Made by a program: the position numbers and the translations under genes | Shown here: piece after piece, positions 1 to 8,360 of the stretch | Numbering within the stretch: position 1 is the stretch's first letter | Layout: every line of letters starts with the position of its first letter | The notes under the pieces: generated by a model | Told to the model about the DNA's origin: nothing | Database searches by the model: none | The model's input: the letters and a program-made list of their open reading frames with translations, nothing else | Assembly: GCA_027604685.1 (NCBI GenBank) | Contig: JADHYX010000466.1 | Location: 532 to 16,053 of the forward strand | Reading direction: 5' to 3' | Source: Lobulomyces angularis | Taxonomy: Eukaryota > Chytridiomycota > Chytridiomycetes > Lobulomycetales > Lobulomycetaceae | DNA: 15,522 nt

Positions 1-63
1 TAGATTTTATTTTAGGATATTTTTAATTTTGTTTTAATGAAGTTTTTTTTTTACTTTTTATTT

Positions 64-624
64 TTATTTTTTTTGCATACATAATCTAAAAAAGTTTCCT
101 TCACCAAATCTAGTTGCCAAATTTTCTTTTATGTAAGAATCAATTCCTTCTTCATCAATATCAACAATATCAGAAAATGTGGTATATATTTTTTCAATTT
201 TTTGGATATTCTAAAAGATTAAGAAAAGTAAAAAATAGAATTTAATTAAAAGAACAAATTAATATATATATATATTACATATTTAATAGCTTGACCAAAA
301 ATAATTCTTCTAACTTTAACATAGCTGTCAGTATTATCTTTTTCAATTTCGGGTAATTTAATGTTACTCTCCTTCAATAAATTAACATGATCCTTGAACT
401 CTTCAAGAAAATCTAAATTTGATTTGGATGAATGTAAACTCTCTTTTTTTACGATGTTGGTGGGTAAATCACTGAAATAAGACGAGTTCTTTTTATTAGT
501 TTGTGCCCTTGCTGTCGTCTGTTGATGTATTGGTATTATTGTTGGCTAATAATTTATTTTTTTTTTTGGTTTTAATTTGTTTTTTATTTTTTCTTACCAT
601 CTCCAGATCCGTTGCTGTTTCCAT
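64..624 (-). CDS. Unrecognised small protein, 146 aa, three exons
   Basis: I do not recognise this protein. The model joins exons 598-624, 279-545 and 64-210 (all minus) across introns 546-597 and 211-278, both GT...AG and both phase 0; the first donor is GTAAG and both acceptors end TAG. The start ATG opens a 9-residue first exon (METATDLEM). The body is charged and looks alpha-helical: a Lys/Ser-rich N-terminal third, then a segment with DFLEEFKDHVNLL, a hydrophobic stretch VKVRRIIFGQAIKY and an acidic patch DIVDIDEEGIDSYI, ending in FRLCMQKK and TAA. No signal peptide, membrane segment or zinc motif is visible. The sequence complexity and clean phase argue that it is real. One doubt is the 3' end: a GTATGC donor-like site lies at 80-75, so the last exon could splice onward to an acceptor beyond the left edge of the window, replacing the last few residues. 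Confidence 0.62.
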
Positions 625-959
625 CACTTTTATTTTTATTTTATTTTTTTTAATAATTATTTATTATTATTATTATTATTATTTTTATTAACATTAAAAT
701 AAAAAAAAAAATAAATTCTATATTTTTTAAAATTTTAAAAAAAAAAGATATATTTCGGAGTTCTAAAAAAAAAAAATTTATCCTTATTTTAGACAAAAAT
801 AAATTATATATATATAAAAAATAAAATAATAAAAATAAAATACTATACATAGAAATAACAAAAAAAAACAATGAAAAAAATATCAAATACAAAGCAAAAA
901 AAAAAAAAAATATGATAGAATAAAAAAAAATACCTTAAAAAACATTTTCTTTTTTTTTT
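625..959. other. Intergenic spacer, no gene seen
   Basis: This stretch lies between the 5' end of the 146-aa gene and the 3' end of the zinc-finger gene, both on the minus strand. It is almost pure A+T. From 625 to about 688 the plus strand is T-rich and includes a TTA microsatellite; from about 695 on it is A-rich. Open frames across it encode only F/I/Y/N runs and are not credible genes. Both the promoter of the left gene and the terminator of the right gene must lie here. Confidence 0.7.
660..682. repeat. TTA trinucleotide microsatellite
   Basis: About seven tandem copies of TTA, with imperfect copies on both sides. It lies roughly 40 bp upstream of the start codon of the 146-aa gene and is non-coding. 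Confidence 0.85.
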
Positions 960-2351
960 CTAATAGGGAGATAATAAAGATTTCATATTATTTTTATTAT
1001 TAGCACATTTTTTAGCAGCACCCTTAGTTAATTGGTGATTCTTTAATCCATCAGCTCTAGCAAAAGTTTTTCCACAAACGTCACAACGATGTGGTTTTCC
1101 ACCATCATGAACACTTCTTCGATGTCTGTACATATCTGGTAGCCTTTTAAATTTTACACCACATTGCTCACATTCAAAACTTTTTTCTGGGATATTTTAT
1201 TTTTATTATAATTATTTTTATTATTATTTTTTTTTTATTGTACCTGAATGACATCGTTTATGACTTTTTAAATTTTTTAATTGTGTAAAAGTTTTCCCAC
1301 AACCAAAATAATCACATACAACTACTTTTTGTTCCGCTAAATTTGAATTATCATTATTATTGGAAAAATTTGTATGTAGCGGTATCGTAGATATTGTTTG
1401 AGATGAAGGCAAATGAGCAGAAACGTAATTTGAAGCAACAGGTACAATGGGACTTAACTTTATAGAATTTGCAGAATTTGGACTAGGGTATATTGCTTGC
1501 TGCGGAATATTTAAATGCGCCGGAACTGAAGTTATTGAAGTGTTGATAGACATTTGCTGAGGAGAATGAGGTGGAGAGGAACCTTGGAGAGAAGAGTGTT
1601 TGTAATTGAAAGAAGAAGAATGGCTCTGTTCAAATTTGAATGGAACATGCTGAGGAGATTGACCGTGGTTAAATTTAAATGAAACTTGCTGTGAAGAGCT
1701 GCTATTTTGCTCAAACTTGATAGGAATGGGATGCGGAGGAGAATGGATGTTTTGATCAAATTTAATTGGAATTGGTTGAGAAGAATTAATATTATTACCA
1801 GTTTGTTGAGGAGGAGTGCTTTGTTGAGAGATATAGGAATCAATTTGGGTAAACATAGAGCTGGAAAAAGAAGAAGGTTGAGATTGGTTGTCATGGTGGT
1901 GAAAGGAGTTATCAGATTTATGCTGATCATTAGAAGGATATGAAGAAGAAGAATTGTATGGAGCAGGTTGATCATTAGAAAAATTGGAAGATAAATAGTT
2001 TAAATTGCTGTTTGTTGTTGTTGAATGGTGATCATTCAAGGAGTTCTGAATTTGAAATTGATTATTTGAGTTAAGATTTTGATTTTGATAATGGTGATTG
2101 TTGTTTGACGGGTCATTGTGGTATTGATGGGTTTGGAAATTGTTGTAGGAAGACTTCTGCATGATTGGAGTGTAAGTGTAGGACTCGTGCGCGAAGTAGG
2201 AGTTGTTGTCGAAGAGCTGCTCAATGCCCATGAGCTGATTTGAGCTGTTTCCTGCTGCCATCTGAAGCAAGTTTTTAGAGCAACGTTTGGAGCAAGTTTT
2301 GATGCAAGATTCGTTAAGGGAAAAAAAATGTGGTACTTTAATGTTACACAT
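960..2351 (-). CDS. Crz1/Prz1-like C2H2 zinc-finger transcription factor
   Basis: Two exons, 1244-2351 and 960-1186 (minus), are joined across a 57-nt intron (1187-1243, phase 1, CAG|GT donor, CAG acceptor). The join restores a finger linker (H-S-E-K-S-F). The product is 444 aa from the ATG at 2351, or 414 aa from the ATG at 2261 (MAAGNSS), which I consider equally likely because the longer start lies inside a promoter-like repeat. Three fingers sit at the C terminus: residues 346-368 (CX4C...HX3H), 375-396 (CX2C...HX4H) and 404-430, where the last ligand is a Cys nine residues after the His (FARADGLKNH...C). That H...C ending and the FAR-D-L pattern resemble the third finger of yeast Crz1, the calcineurin-activated factor. 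The rest is Ser/Asn/Gln/His-rich and looks disordered, with SP sites and a four-copy repeat (193-242) resembling PxIxIT calcineurin-docking motifs. The role as a nuclear DNA-binding regulator is well supported; the Crz1 orthology is inference. Confidence 0.85.
1624..1776 (-). repeat. Tandem [P]-[IV]-x-[IF]-K-F-[DEN] coding repeat
   Basis: This lies inside the zinc-finger factor gene. Four copies read PIPIKFDQ, PIPIKFEQ, QVSFKFNH and HVPFKFEQ, at periods of 15, 14 and 13 codons (residues about 193-242). A decayed fifth copy (FNYKHSS) may follow. At the DNA level the copies start near 1753, 1708, 1666 and 1627 on the plus strand and share the core TCAAATTT with variants. The shrinking period suggests slippage-type expansion followed by selection for the hydrophobic-x-hydrophobic-K-F core. 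Confidence 0.8.
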
Positions 2352-2385
2352 TGCGCCACAAACTGTGGTATTATAATGTTACACA
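2329..2385 (-). promoter_or_regulatory. 22-bp direct repeat pair with an embedded palindrome
   Basis: Two 22-bp copies lie at 2329-2350 and 2364-2385, offset by 35 bp and differing at two positions (plus strand TGTGGTA..TTA.ATGTTACACA). Between and overlapping them is a perfect inverted repeat CCACA-AAC-TGTGG (2356-2368). The pair straddles the upstream ATG (2351) of the zinc-finger gene. This is what a duplicated protein-binding site in a promoter looks like, which would favour the ATG at 2261 as the true start. It is a much more complex sequence than the flanking spacer. Confidence 0.55.
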
Positions 2386-3582
2386 ACAGGCGCTGCAAAA
2401 TATTGGAAAAAAGAAAATTGTGAAAAAAGAAAGAAAAAAAAAAAAAAAAAATTAATATGCAAAAAAAAAAATTAAAAATTAAAAAGTAATAATAAAACTA
2501 CTAAATAAAATGTGAAAGAGAATTTTAAAAAAAAAAAAAAAAAAATAAGAAAGAACGGACAAAATTAACAAAAAAAAGGTACAAAGAAAAGTAGTTTTAA
2601 TTTGCACCAAAGTATAAAACAGAAGAACTGAGGGATTTTTGTAATAAAAGTTTAAATAATTTATGGTAAGAATTTTAAAAAATATTATATGAAAAATTAG
2701 TTGAAAAATGCTGTTAAAATCTTAACATTGAAGACAGGTTTGTGAGCCACAAAAACCTCTTTGTTAGATAAAGTTTTACTTTTAAGCCAATATTGATTAA
2801 CTTAAAACAAACATCAAATTACAAAGATTTTAATATCATCAAATTTACAAAACACTTTTAAAATCACCAAACTCTTTTTTGTAAAAATTCAAATTAGCAA
2901 TTGTCTAATCGCAAAATTCAGTGACTAGAGTGTTTCCAAATTTTTAAAAACTTTATACTTTGTTGATTTAAAATTCTTTTTTTTATTTATTTTTTAAAAG
3001 AAGTATTAATAAATAGAAATAAGTAGCTTTATTATATTATTAAGCAAATTAACTTTTGGCTCTGCCTCGCTCCTATATTTAATAGGGATGTTTTGAGTTA
3101 TTTTTTATTTTGATGTTTTCCTTAAAACCCAATTAGTTCAACTTTGTTGAAAAGCTCATGCACTAAGATTATGGCTGAACGCCTTTTAGTTAGAAGCCAT
3201 ACTAGAATAAGAGAGAATAATCTAGATTAGGATGGTTAACCTATTTTTAGTCCATTTATACTGTTAAAATTTGTGGATGTTTACCTATTTCCTCCTCCAT
3301 AACACTAAAAAATTATATTGTAAAAAATATTAAAAAATATTTAAAATCATTACTCCGTTTATAGTCTTAATAACAAAATTTTGATGACTTTTTATAGTCT
3401 ATTTTTATTTTATTTTTCCCCTTTTTTCTATATTCCCAACAACAATTTTTTTTTTTTTTTTTTTTTAAAAAACTAAAAATGAAAAAAAAATTAAAAAAAA
3501 ATATATATATAAGAACAACAATAATAATAAATTAATTAAAAATATAAATATTAATATAAATATAAAAGTATTTTATTTTTTT
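2386..3582. other. Long gene-poor spacer
   Basis: I find no protein gene here on either strand. The stretch from 2400 to 2570 is poly-A rich on the plus strand, and 3420-3580 carries a T run followed by A runs and an AT dinucleotide patch. The middle part (about 2690-3300) is of higher complexity than an ordinary spacer in this window and contains the 28S-like segment reported separately. It must also hold the promoter of the zinc-finger gene and the 3' end of the NOC3 transcript. I found no tRNA with cloverleaf and B-box, and no snRNA core. Confidence 0.55.
3150..3208 (+). rRNA. Short fragment resembling the 3' region of nuclear 28S rRNA
   Basis: Positions 3167-3183 (GATTATGGCTGAACGCC) match, by recall, a 17-nt invariant segment near the 3' end of yeast 25S rRNA. 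The similarity extends on both sides: upstream AAAGCT.CATGCACTAA against yeast GAAGCTACCATCCGCTG, and downstream TTTTAGTTAGAAGCCAT followed by ACTAGAAT against TCTAAGTCAGAATCCAT followed by GCTAGAAC (about 19 of 25 identical). The upstream sarcin-ricin loop and the downstream end of the LSU are not recognisable, so this is a remnant or a coincidental insert, not a working rRNA gene. The GAACGCC form is that of nuclear rRNA and not mitochondrial or bacterial 23S. The alignment was done from memory. Confidence 0.45.
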
Positions 3583-6500
3583 TTAAAATTTGGTAAACTT
3601 TCCATTTGATATATTTGTTGCTAATTTTTTTACCACTGGGTCATAATGGTTCATCAACAAACTTAATTCCCATAAAGCTAAAAAAAAAATTGTTAAAAAA
3701 AAATTAAATTAAAAAACTTACATGTAGAAAAAGGATTACAAAGTTCTGGATTTTTTAAATCGGGTCTAAAGACTCCTCTTCCTAAAGTTTCATCAACATC
3801 AAGTAAATTTTTTAATTTGGGATATTTCTATATAAAAAAAAAAAAATTAAGAATATACATAAATAAATAAAATTTTTTTTTTTTTTTACAATAAATAATG
3901 ATCTCAGCAAATATAAACAACTTGTTATACTTTTGGAATCTAAATGTAACGAGATTGAACAAATCCTTTTAACAAATGCACAAATTCTATCTGCAGAAAC
4001 CTAAAAAAAAAAAATACAAAATTAGTTATAATAGGTTTTCTTTAGGTATAGTATAGTATTCATCTTTTTTTTTTTTTTTTTTTTTTGGTTCTTACCTCCT
4101 TCCTTTTTAAAAATATTAGTTCCATACCTTGGATAGCTAAATCAAGGGCACTTTTCCTATTTTTAATTTTTTTATATTCTAATTCGTTATTATCTTCAAC
4201 ATTTTTTTTTTGAATTATTGATTCTCCTGCAATACATGGCAGCCTTAATAGCTGAACATATAACGCCTCACAAAAATCTTTAAGATCTATATTCAGTGAT
4301 TCACCTGCCAAAAATGATAAAAATAAATTAAATTTTTTTTTTTTTTCTTATTGAATCTTTTACACTAACCTTGACCACTTAAAAGTTGAAATGATGCAAC
4401 TATACTATGGAATGCACTTCTCGCATCATAAAAAGTTTTATCTTTTGCCACTACCACTTCATTACTTAAATAATCGTCCAATTGTTGCTTTGATATACTT
4501 TTTAATACATTTAACAAATCTTCAAAAAAGTCAACACTTATTAAATGTGCAAATCTAATTTTTTAAAAATGAGGTAAAAATATAAAAAAAAAAAAACCAA
4601 TTAGTAGAGAAAAAAAGAATTATTTTATGCATGCATAATACCTCGCTAACCCTTCTAGTACTGCCGGCAAAAGTGGAGAAAATTTGGCATGTTTTAATAT
4701 TCGAAAGTATGTTACAAAAACCAATTTTAAAGTTTCCAGATGCTAACATTTTATGTAAATATAGAAAAAGAAATAATATTTTAACAAACCAATTTTTTTT
4801 TCTCATCCTTGTTAACAACTGCTTCAGCCTCCTTCATTTCATCTTCTATTTCCTTATAATCCTTCATGACCTTTTTAAAAATAAAAACAAATAAATAAAA
4901 TAAAAATTTAATATATAAATTCTTAGAGAAAAAAAAAATTGAATTTGTTTTTCTACATACTTTTCGAATGGAATTAGAAATGTGAGGGGATTTTTTTTTT
5001 TTGTTAAAATTTTTATTTTTTGTTTTTTTATCTTGTTTTTCTGCTTCAGTATTTTTTTCAACATGTAATTCACTCTGTAATCGTAGATGTAAAAAAGTTT
5101 TTAACACTTCATCCGTCACATTGAAATTTTTTTGCTTTAACATCTTTGAAATCAATTTTACTGCTTCTAGAGAACTCTCTCCGGTTATATCGTTATCAAA
5201 GAGGTTTGAAATTGAATTACAACAAAGGATGGAAACTTCTGGCGGAGTTTTCAAGCTCATTCTATCAACAATCGCCATTAAGATGTTTATTCTAAAATTA
5301 AAGTGTGAAACTGATTGTAACAGCTCCGTTAAACACCTCACTGCTACTATTAGTAGACTTTCATCAACTTTGTAGTTTTCTTTTTTTGAATTTTTCTTAG
5401 TATTTTCTAAAATAAAAATGAAAAAATAAAAAAATTGAAATTACGATACTAAAAGAAAAAAAAAAAAAAACCTGCAATGCATTTATCAATACTCTGAAGG
5501 TAGGCTTGATAATTAGATAGAAGGGACTCTTCATACTGCCGTAAAATTTTTACTTCTTTGGAAACTGCTATGGTACTTTCCTTGGCAGATAATTGTCGAA
5601 TTCTATATCCAGGAATTATATCTTTATACACAGCCAACTGTGTAATATATGCAAATTTTTTTATAGTATTAGAATTGTCCTTTGTGAATTCTCTCAACGT
5701 TTTTAGTAGATTAATCTGTTTTTAAAAGAAATTGTAATAAAAAAAAAAAAAAAAATTATCAAAATAGTAATTGTTTTTCTTTGTTATTTACATTTTTTTC
5801 TGGGTCTGAGGATATTATTGAAGCTATTTCGGCTAGCCTTTCTTGTTTTTCTAAATTAGATAGATTTTTCAAATTGTCTTGAATAACAGGATTTTTTAAA
5901 TCCACTTTCATTTTTTCATCTTCACTTTTTTCTGTTTCTTCATCTTCAATTTTAAAATCTTTTCCAAATTTTTTTTTTAACCTCTCTTGTTTCTGTTTCA
6001 AATTTTTTTTTTCTTTTTCCTTAATATAAATTAATTCGTCCCCTTCAACTATATTTTTTTTTAATTAAAAATTATACGAAAAGAAATTAAGAAAAGTTAC
6101 CTCTATCTACAATCAAGGGTTGATTAACTTTTAACACATTTCCTTCATCATCAATAATAGGTAATCTAGAATTTACTTTTTTTGTCCATTTATCTTTTTT
6201 TATTGCCATTGCCTCCACGTCAATTTCTTCATCTGATTCAACATTTTGCTTTCTCTTTTTTTTACTAGGAAGATATGTATGTTTCTCAAAGTCCACATCC
6301 TCCAGCTCTTCCTCAGTGTCAGCATCCGATACTATTGTATCCAACTTTTCAAACTCAGATTCCGAGTCCTCACTAAAAGATTTTAAATTTGAATCTAATT
6401 TTCTTTTTAAATTATTAGTTGAATTATTTGATTCTTCAGAAGTTTCGTCATCAGATTGCGAATCAGTCAAATTAGGCAGTTCATCTTCTTCATCAGTATT

Positions 6501-6903
6501 TTCCTGTCCAAAAATATTAGTTTCTATAACAGGTTTTGTTTGTTTTAAAGGAAGCTGCAAATTTTCAGTTTTTCTATAATTTTAGTTTTTTTTAAAAAAA
6601 AAAAAAAAAAATTTGGTATTGATACTTTTTTAAATTTTCCTCCGTTAAATTTGATAAGAACGATAAAGAAGAACCATATTCTTTGATAATGTCAAAGTCA
6701 TCTTCGGATAAATGAACTTCTTCTTCTTCTTCAATATTTGCATTTAAATTTAAATTGCTATTTCTCATTGGGTTTCTTAAAACTTTTTCAGCATTCCTTA
6801 AAAACTTTTATTTTTTAATTGAATATTTCTCTTCGAATTTAGTTTTTTTTAAATTTTATTTTTTAATTATTACTTTTTTTCCTGCTTTACTCTTATGTCT
6901 CAT
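3583..6903 (-). CDS. NOC3: Nucleolar complex protein 3 homologue
   Basis: Noc3 partners Noc2 in maturing pre-60S ribosomal particles in the nucleolus and, in yeast, is also reported in replication initiation. I assemble 13 exons (minus): 6874-6903, 6626-6804, 6101-6573, 5792-6048, 5472-5715, 4961-5406, 4790-4870, 4642-4742, 4370-4554, 4096-4304, 3890-4000, 3722-3827, 3583-3677. They total 2517 nt (838 aa), with consistent phases and 12 introns of 44-95 nt. The order of landmarks fits the family: basic start [19 protein letters not shown] (about 45-53), a Glu/Asp/Ser-rich acidic region (80-200), IPGYRIR (347-353) followed by [11 protein letters not shown] in the Noc3 domain, EMKEAEA, then the C-terminal CBF/Mak21-like domain with [13 protein letters not shown] (575-587), [10 protein letters not shown] (about 664-673), KYPKL and an [14 protein letters not shown] end. 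The length is close to the human protein. No odd substitutions were seen; the weakest junctions are intron 1 and intron 7. Confidence 0.95.
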
Positions 6904-7177
6904 ACTTTTATTATTATTTTTATTAAATTATAATTTAATTTATTAATTTTTTTTTTTTTTATTGTGCAAAAAAGAAAAAAAAAAATATTTGTTTTAACTC
7001 AAAGACTTTTTGCGCATTATATATTATAAATTAAAGAAAAAAAATGATTATTTGTAAAACTGAAATTAAAATATAAGAAATAATTTAAAAAAAAAATAAA
7101 AATAAAAATATTGGGAAAAAAAGGAAATAATGAGTTACTCCCTAACTTAAAAAAAAAATAATAATAATATTTTCAAC
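6904..7177. promoter_or_regulatory. NOC3 promoter / AN1 gene 3' region
   Basis: This is a short spacer between two minus-strand genes. Next to the NOC3 start the plus strand is T-rich (6905-6962), then switches to A-rich (6966-6985), so the coding strand shows a T tract followed by an A-rich leader. This is the same layout as upstream of most genes here and is the likely core promoter and transcription start region. The remainder should hold the 3' UTR of the AN1 gene. No further gene is visible. Confidence 0.45.
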
Positions 7178-7641
7178 TTATATAACTTGAACCCTTTCTG
7201 ATACAGTTTTTTCTTTTAATAATTTGTTTTGTAGTTTTTCTAAAGAATCTTGCCTGCAATTTCCTAAATTCGAACAAAAGTGAGCTTCAGGAAGTCTATG
7301 TCTTCCACAATATTTCAATGAGCAGTATTTGCATTCACCAACAATTTTCACTGCCCTCTCGTTGCATCCATCACCAGCACATCTGTTTGATTTTTTAGAT
7401 GGTGTTCCAGGAGTAGAACTGGAGTTGGAACCTAAAAAAAAAAAAAAAATTTAGGCAAATGAAAAAAAATAAAAATATGACTTAACAAAAAAATAAGTAA
7501 AAAAAAAAAAATAGGTAGTTGAAAAATTTGAAAAAAAGAAAAGTACTCACCAGGATTGGAAGTTAAAAGAGGATTGCTTCCAGTAGCGCTGTTGACTTGA
7601 ATTGGTTTGCTGGTTGTGTAGTTGCTGTTTGAATCTGACAT
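7178..7641 (-). CDS. AN1-type zinc-finger protein, Tmc1-like
   Basis: Two exons (7551-7641 and 7178-7431, minus) join across intron 7432-7550 (119 nt, phase 1, GTGAGT donor, TAG acceptor) to give 114 aa. After a Ser/Thr/Asn-rich, probably disordered 45-residue N terminus there is a complete AN1 finger. Its eight ligands are C48, C53, C64, C67, C72, H75, H81 and C83, with the KIVGECKYC and YCGRHRLPEAH cores intact. A charged helical tail (DSLEKLQNKLLKEK) follows. The size, the single central AN1 and the helical tail match yeast Tmc1, a stress-inducible protein linked to proteasome and Cdc48 function. AN1 proteins generally act around ubiquitin and the proteasome; that role is inferred from the family. 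It is divergently arranged with the Bem1-like gene and has a CCAAT-box match about 80 bp upstream. Confidence 0.9.
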
Positions 7642-7721
7642 GATTTTATTTTATTTTTTAATAATTTTTTTTATTCTTTTTCAAGTTTTTTTTTTAATTT
7701 TTTAATAATTAAATAATTTTT

Positions 7722-7731
7722 GTGATTGGCT
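7722..7731 (-). promoter_or_regulatory. CCAAT box upstream of the AN1 gene
   Basis: On the minus strand this reads AGCCAATCAC, an excellent match to the NF-Y/HAP consensus (RRCCAATSR), 81 bp upstream of the AN1 start codon and in the usual orientation and distance. The same decamer recurs at 10486-10495. Confidence 0.5.
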
Positions 7732-8124
7732 TTGCATTTTCTAGAAATAGATCGGCGGCGCTTTGTGGCCGGGTGGATTTTATGTGTTTTGATGATGTAA
7801 GTTTAGTTTGAGATAAGAATGGCAGTTGGCAGAAAAAGTTCAAAAATTTAACTAATAAATAAGATAAAAATTATATTTTTAATGTTTTACTTGTTTTTCA
7901 AAAGTCATTATTTGTGAAAAATCAGAAAAAGTTTTTGTTTTAATTTTACTGCAGATAATCTTGCTGGTTTAGTTGAAATAATTTCTATGTTAATCTGCTT
8001 TGCTTTCCAAATTAATTTTGAGACTAATTTTTTCGCTGCGTTTTTTCAACTAATTTTAGAACTATTTTTAGACTGAATTTTCATTACATTTTTTTGTTTT
8101 TTTATGTGGCAAAGCTTCATCTAC

Positions 8125-8160
8125 CATCAAGCACATCAAGCACATCAAGCACATCAAGCC
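8125..8160. repeat. 9-bp minisatellite, four copies
   Basis: The unit CATCAAGCA is repeated four times head to tail, with the last copy ending in C and no other mismatch. It is non-coding, about 200 bp upstream of the Bem1-like start. A related CATCTAC sequence precedes it and CTTAGCACAT follows, suggesting decayed copies. Confidence 0.9.
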
Positions 8161-8360
8161 TTAGCACATAGCAAAAATATAAAAAAAATCAACGCAACAG
8201 CTACAAATAAAAAATGGTTTCCTTTCCACTTAATTTTTTTGTTCTTGCCACACATATCTTAACAATCATTTTTTTAAAAATATTTTCTATTTTTTAAAAA
8301 AAAAAAAAAAAAAAAAATTCAGTTACACACACGCTGAAAAAATTATATATTTAATTTTGT

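Larger units (their letters stand above)
7642..8360. promoter_or_regulatory. Divergent promoter spacer (AN1 gene / Bem1-like gene)
   Basis: No gene is visible in this 719-bp region between two divergent starts. T-rich sequence (7642-7719) abuts the AN1 start, giving that gene an A-rich leader. A conspicuous GC patch (7752-7776, including CGGCGGCGC and GTGGCCGGGTGG) stands out against the AT background and may be a regulatory island. A 9-bp tandem repeat lies at 8125-8160, and a T run followed by a 22-nt A run (8291-8317) precedes the Bem1-like start. Confidence 0.55.

Noticed and set aside
503..892. Open frames on both strands over the TTA microsatellite
   Set aside because: They encode only Phe/Ile/Tyr/Leu runs from homopolymeric DNA and overlap the first exon and promoter of the 146-aa gene.
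1532..1975. Alternative-frame open frames within the zinc-finger factor gene (also 1707-1943 and 2036-2398)
   Set aside because: They are shadows of the Asn/Gln/Ser-rich coding frame; their composition is driven by the codon bias of the real frame and no domain is visible.
3118..3145. Possible inverted match to the 28S segment just upstream of the GATTATGG region (reverse complement reads GTTGAACTAATTGGGTTTT)
   Set aside because: The similarity is short and T-rich, and the inverted orientation would need a rearrangement. It was not counted as rRNA support.
3171..3230. Nineteen-codon open frame MAERLLVRS starting within the 28S-like stretch
   Set aside because: Too short, no splice extension found, and the rRNA resemblance explains the sequence better.
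2690..3300. tRNA, snRNA or CRISPR-like structure in the complex spacer
   Set aside because: I looked for a B-box, cloverleaf stems, spliceosomal snRNA cores and regularly spaced repeats and saw none.
5001..5375. Plus-strand open frame opposite NOC3 (also 4631-4894 and 6316-6579)
   Set aside because: The minus strand here carries conserved Noc3 exons; the antisense frames cross intron borders and have no recognisable motif.
8105..8113. TGTGGCAAA, one mismatch from the Rpn4 proteasome element GGTGGCAAA, upstream of the AN1 gene
   Set aside because: Rpn4 is known from ascomycete yeasts; a single near-match 460 bp away is not enough in an early-diverging fungus.
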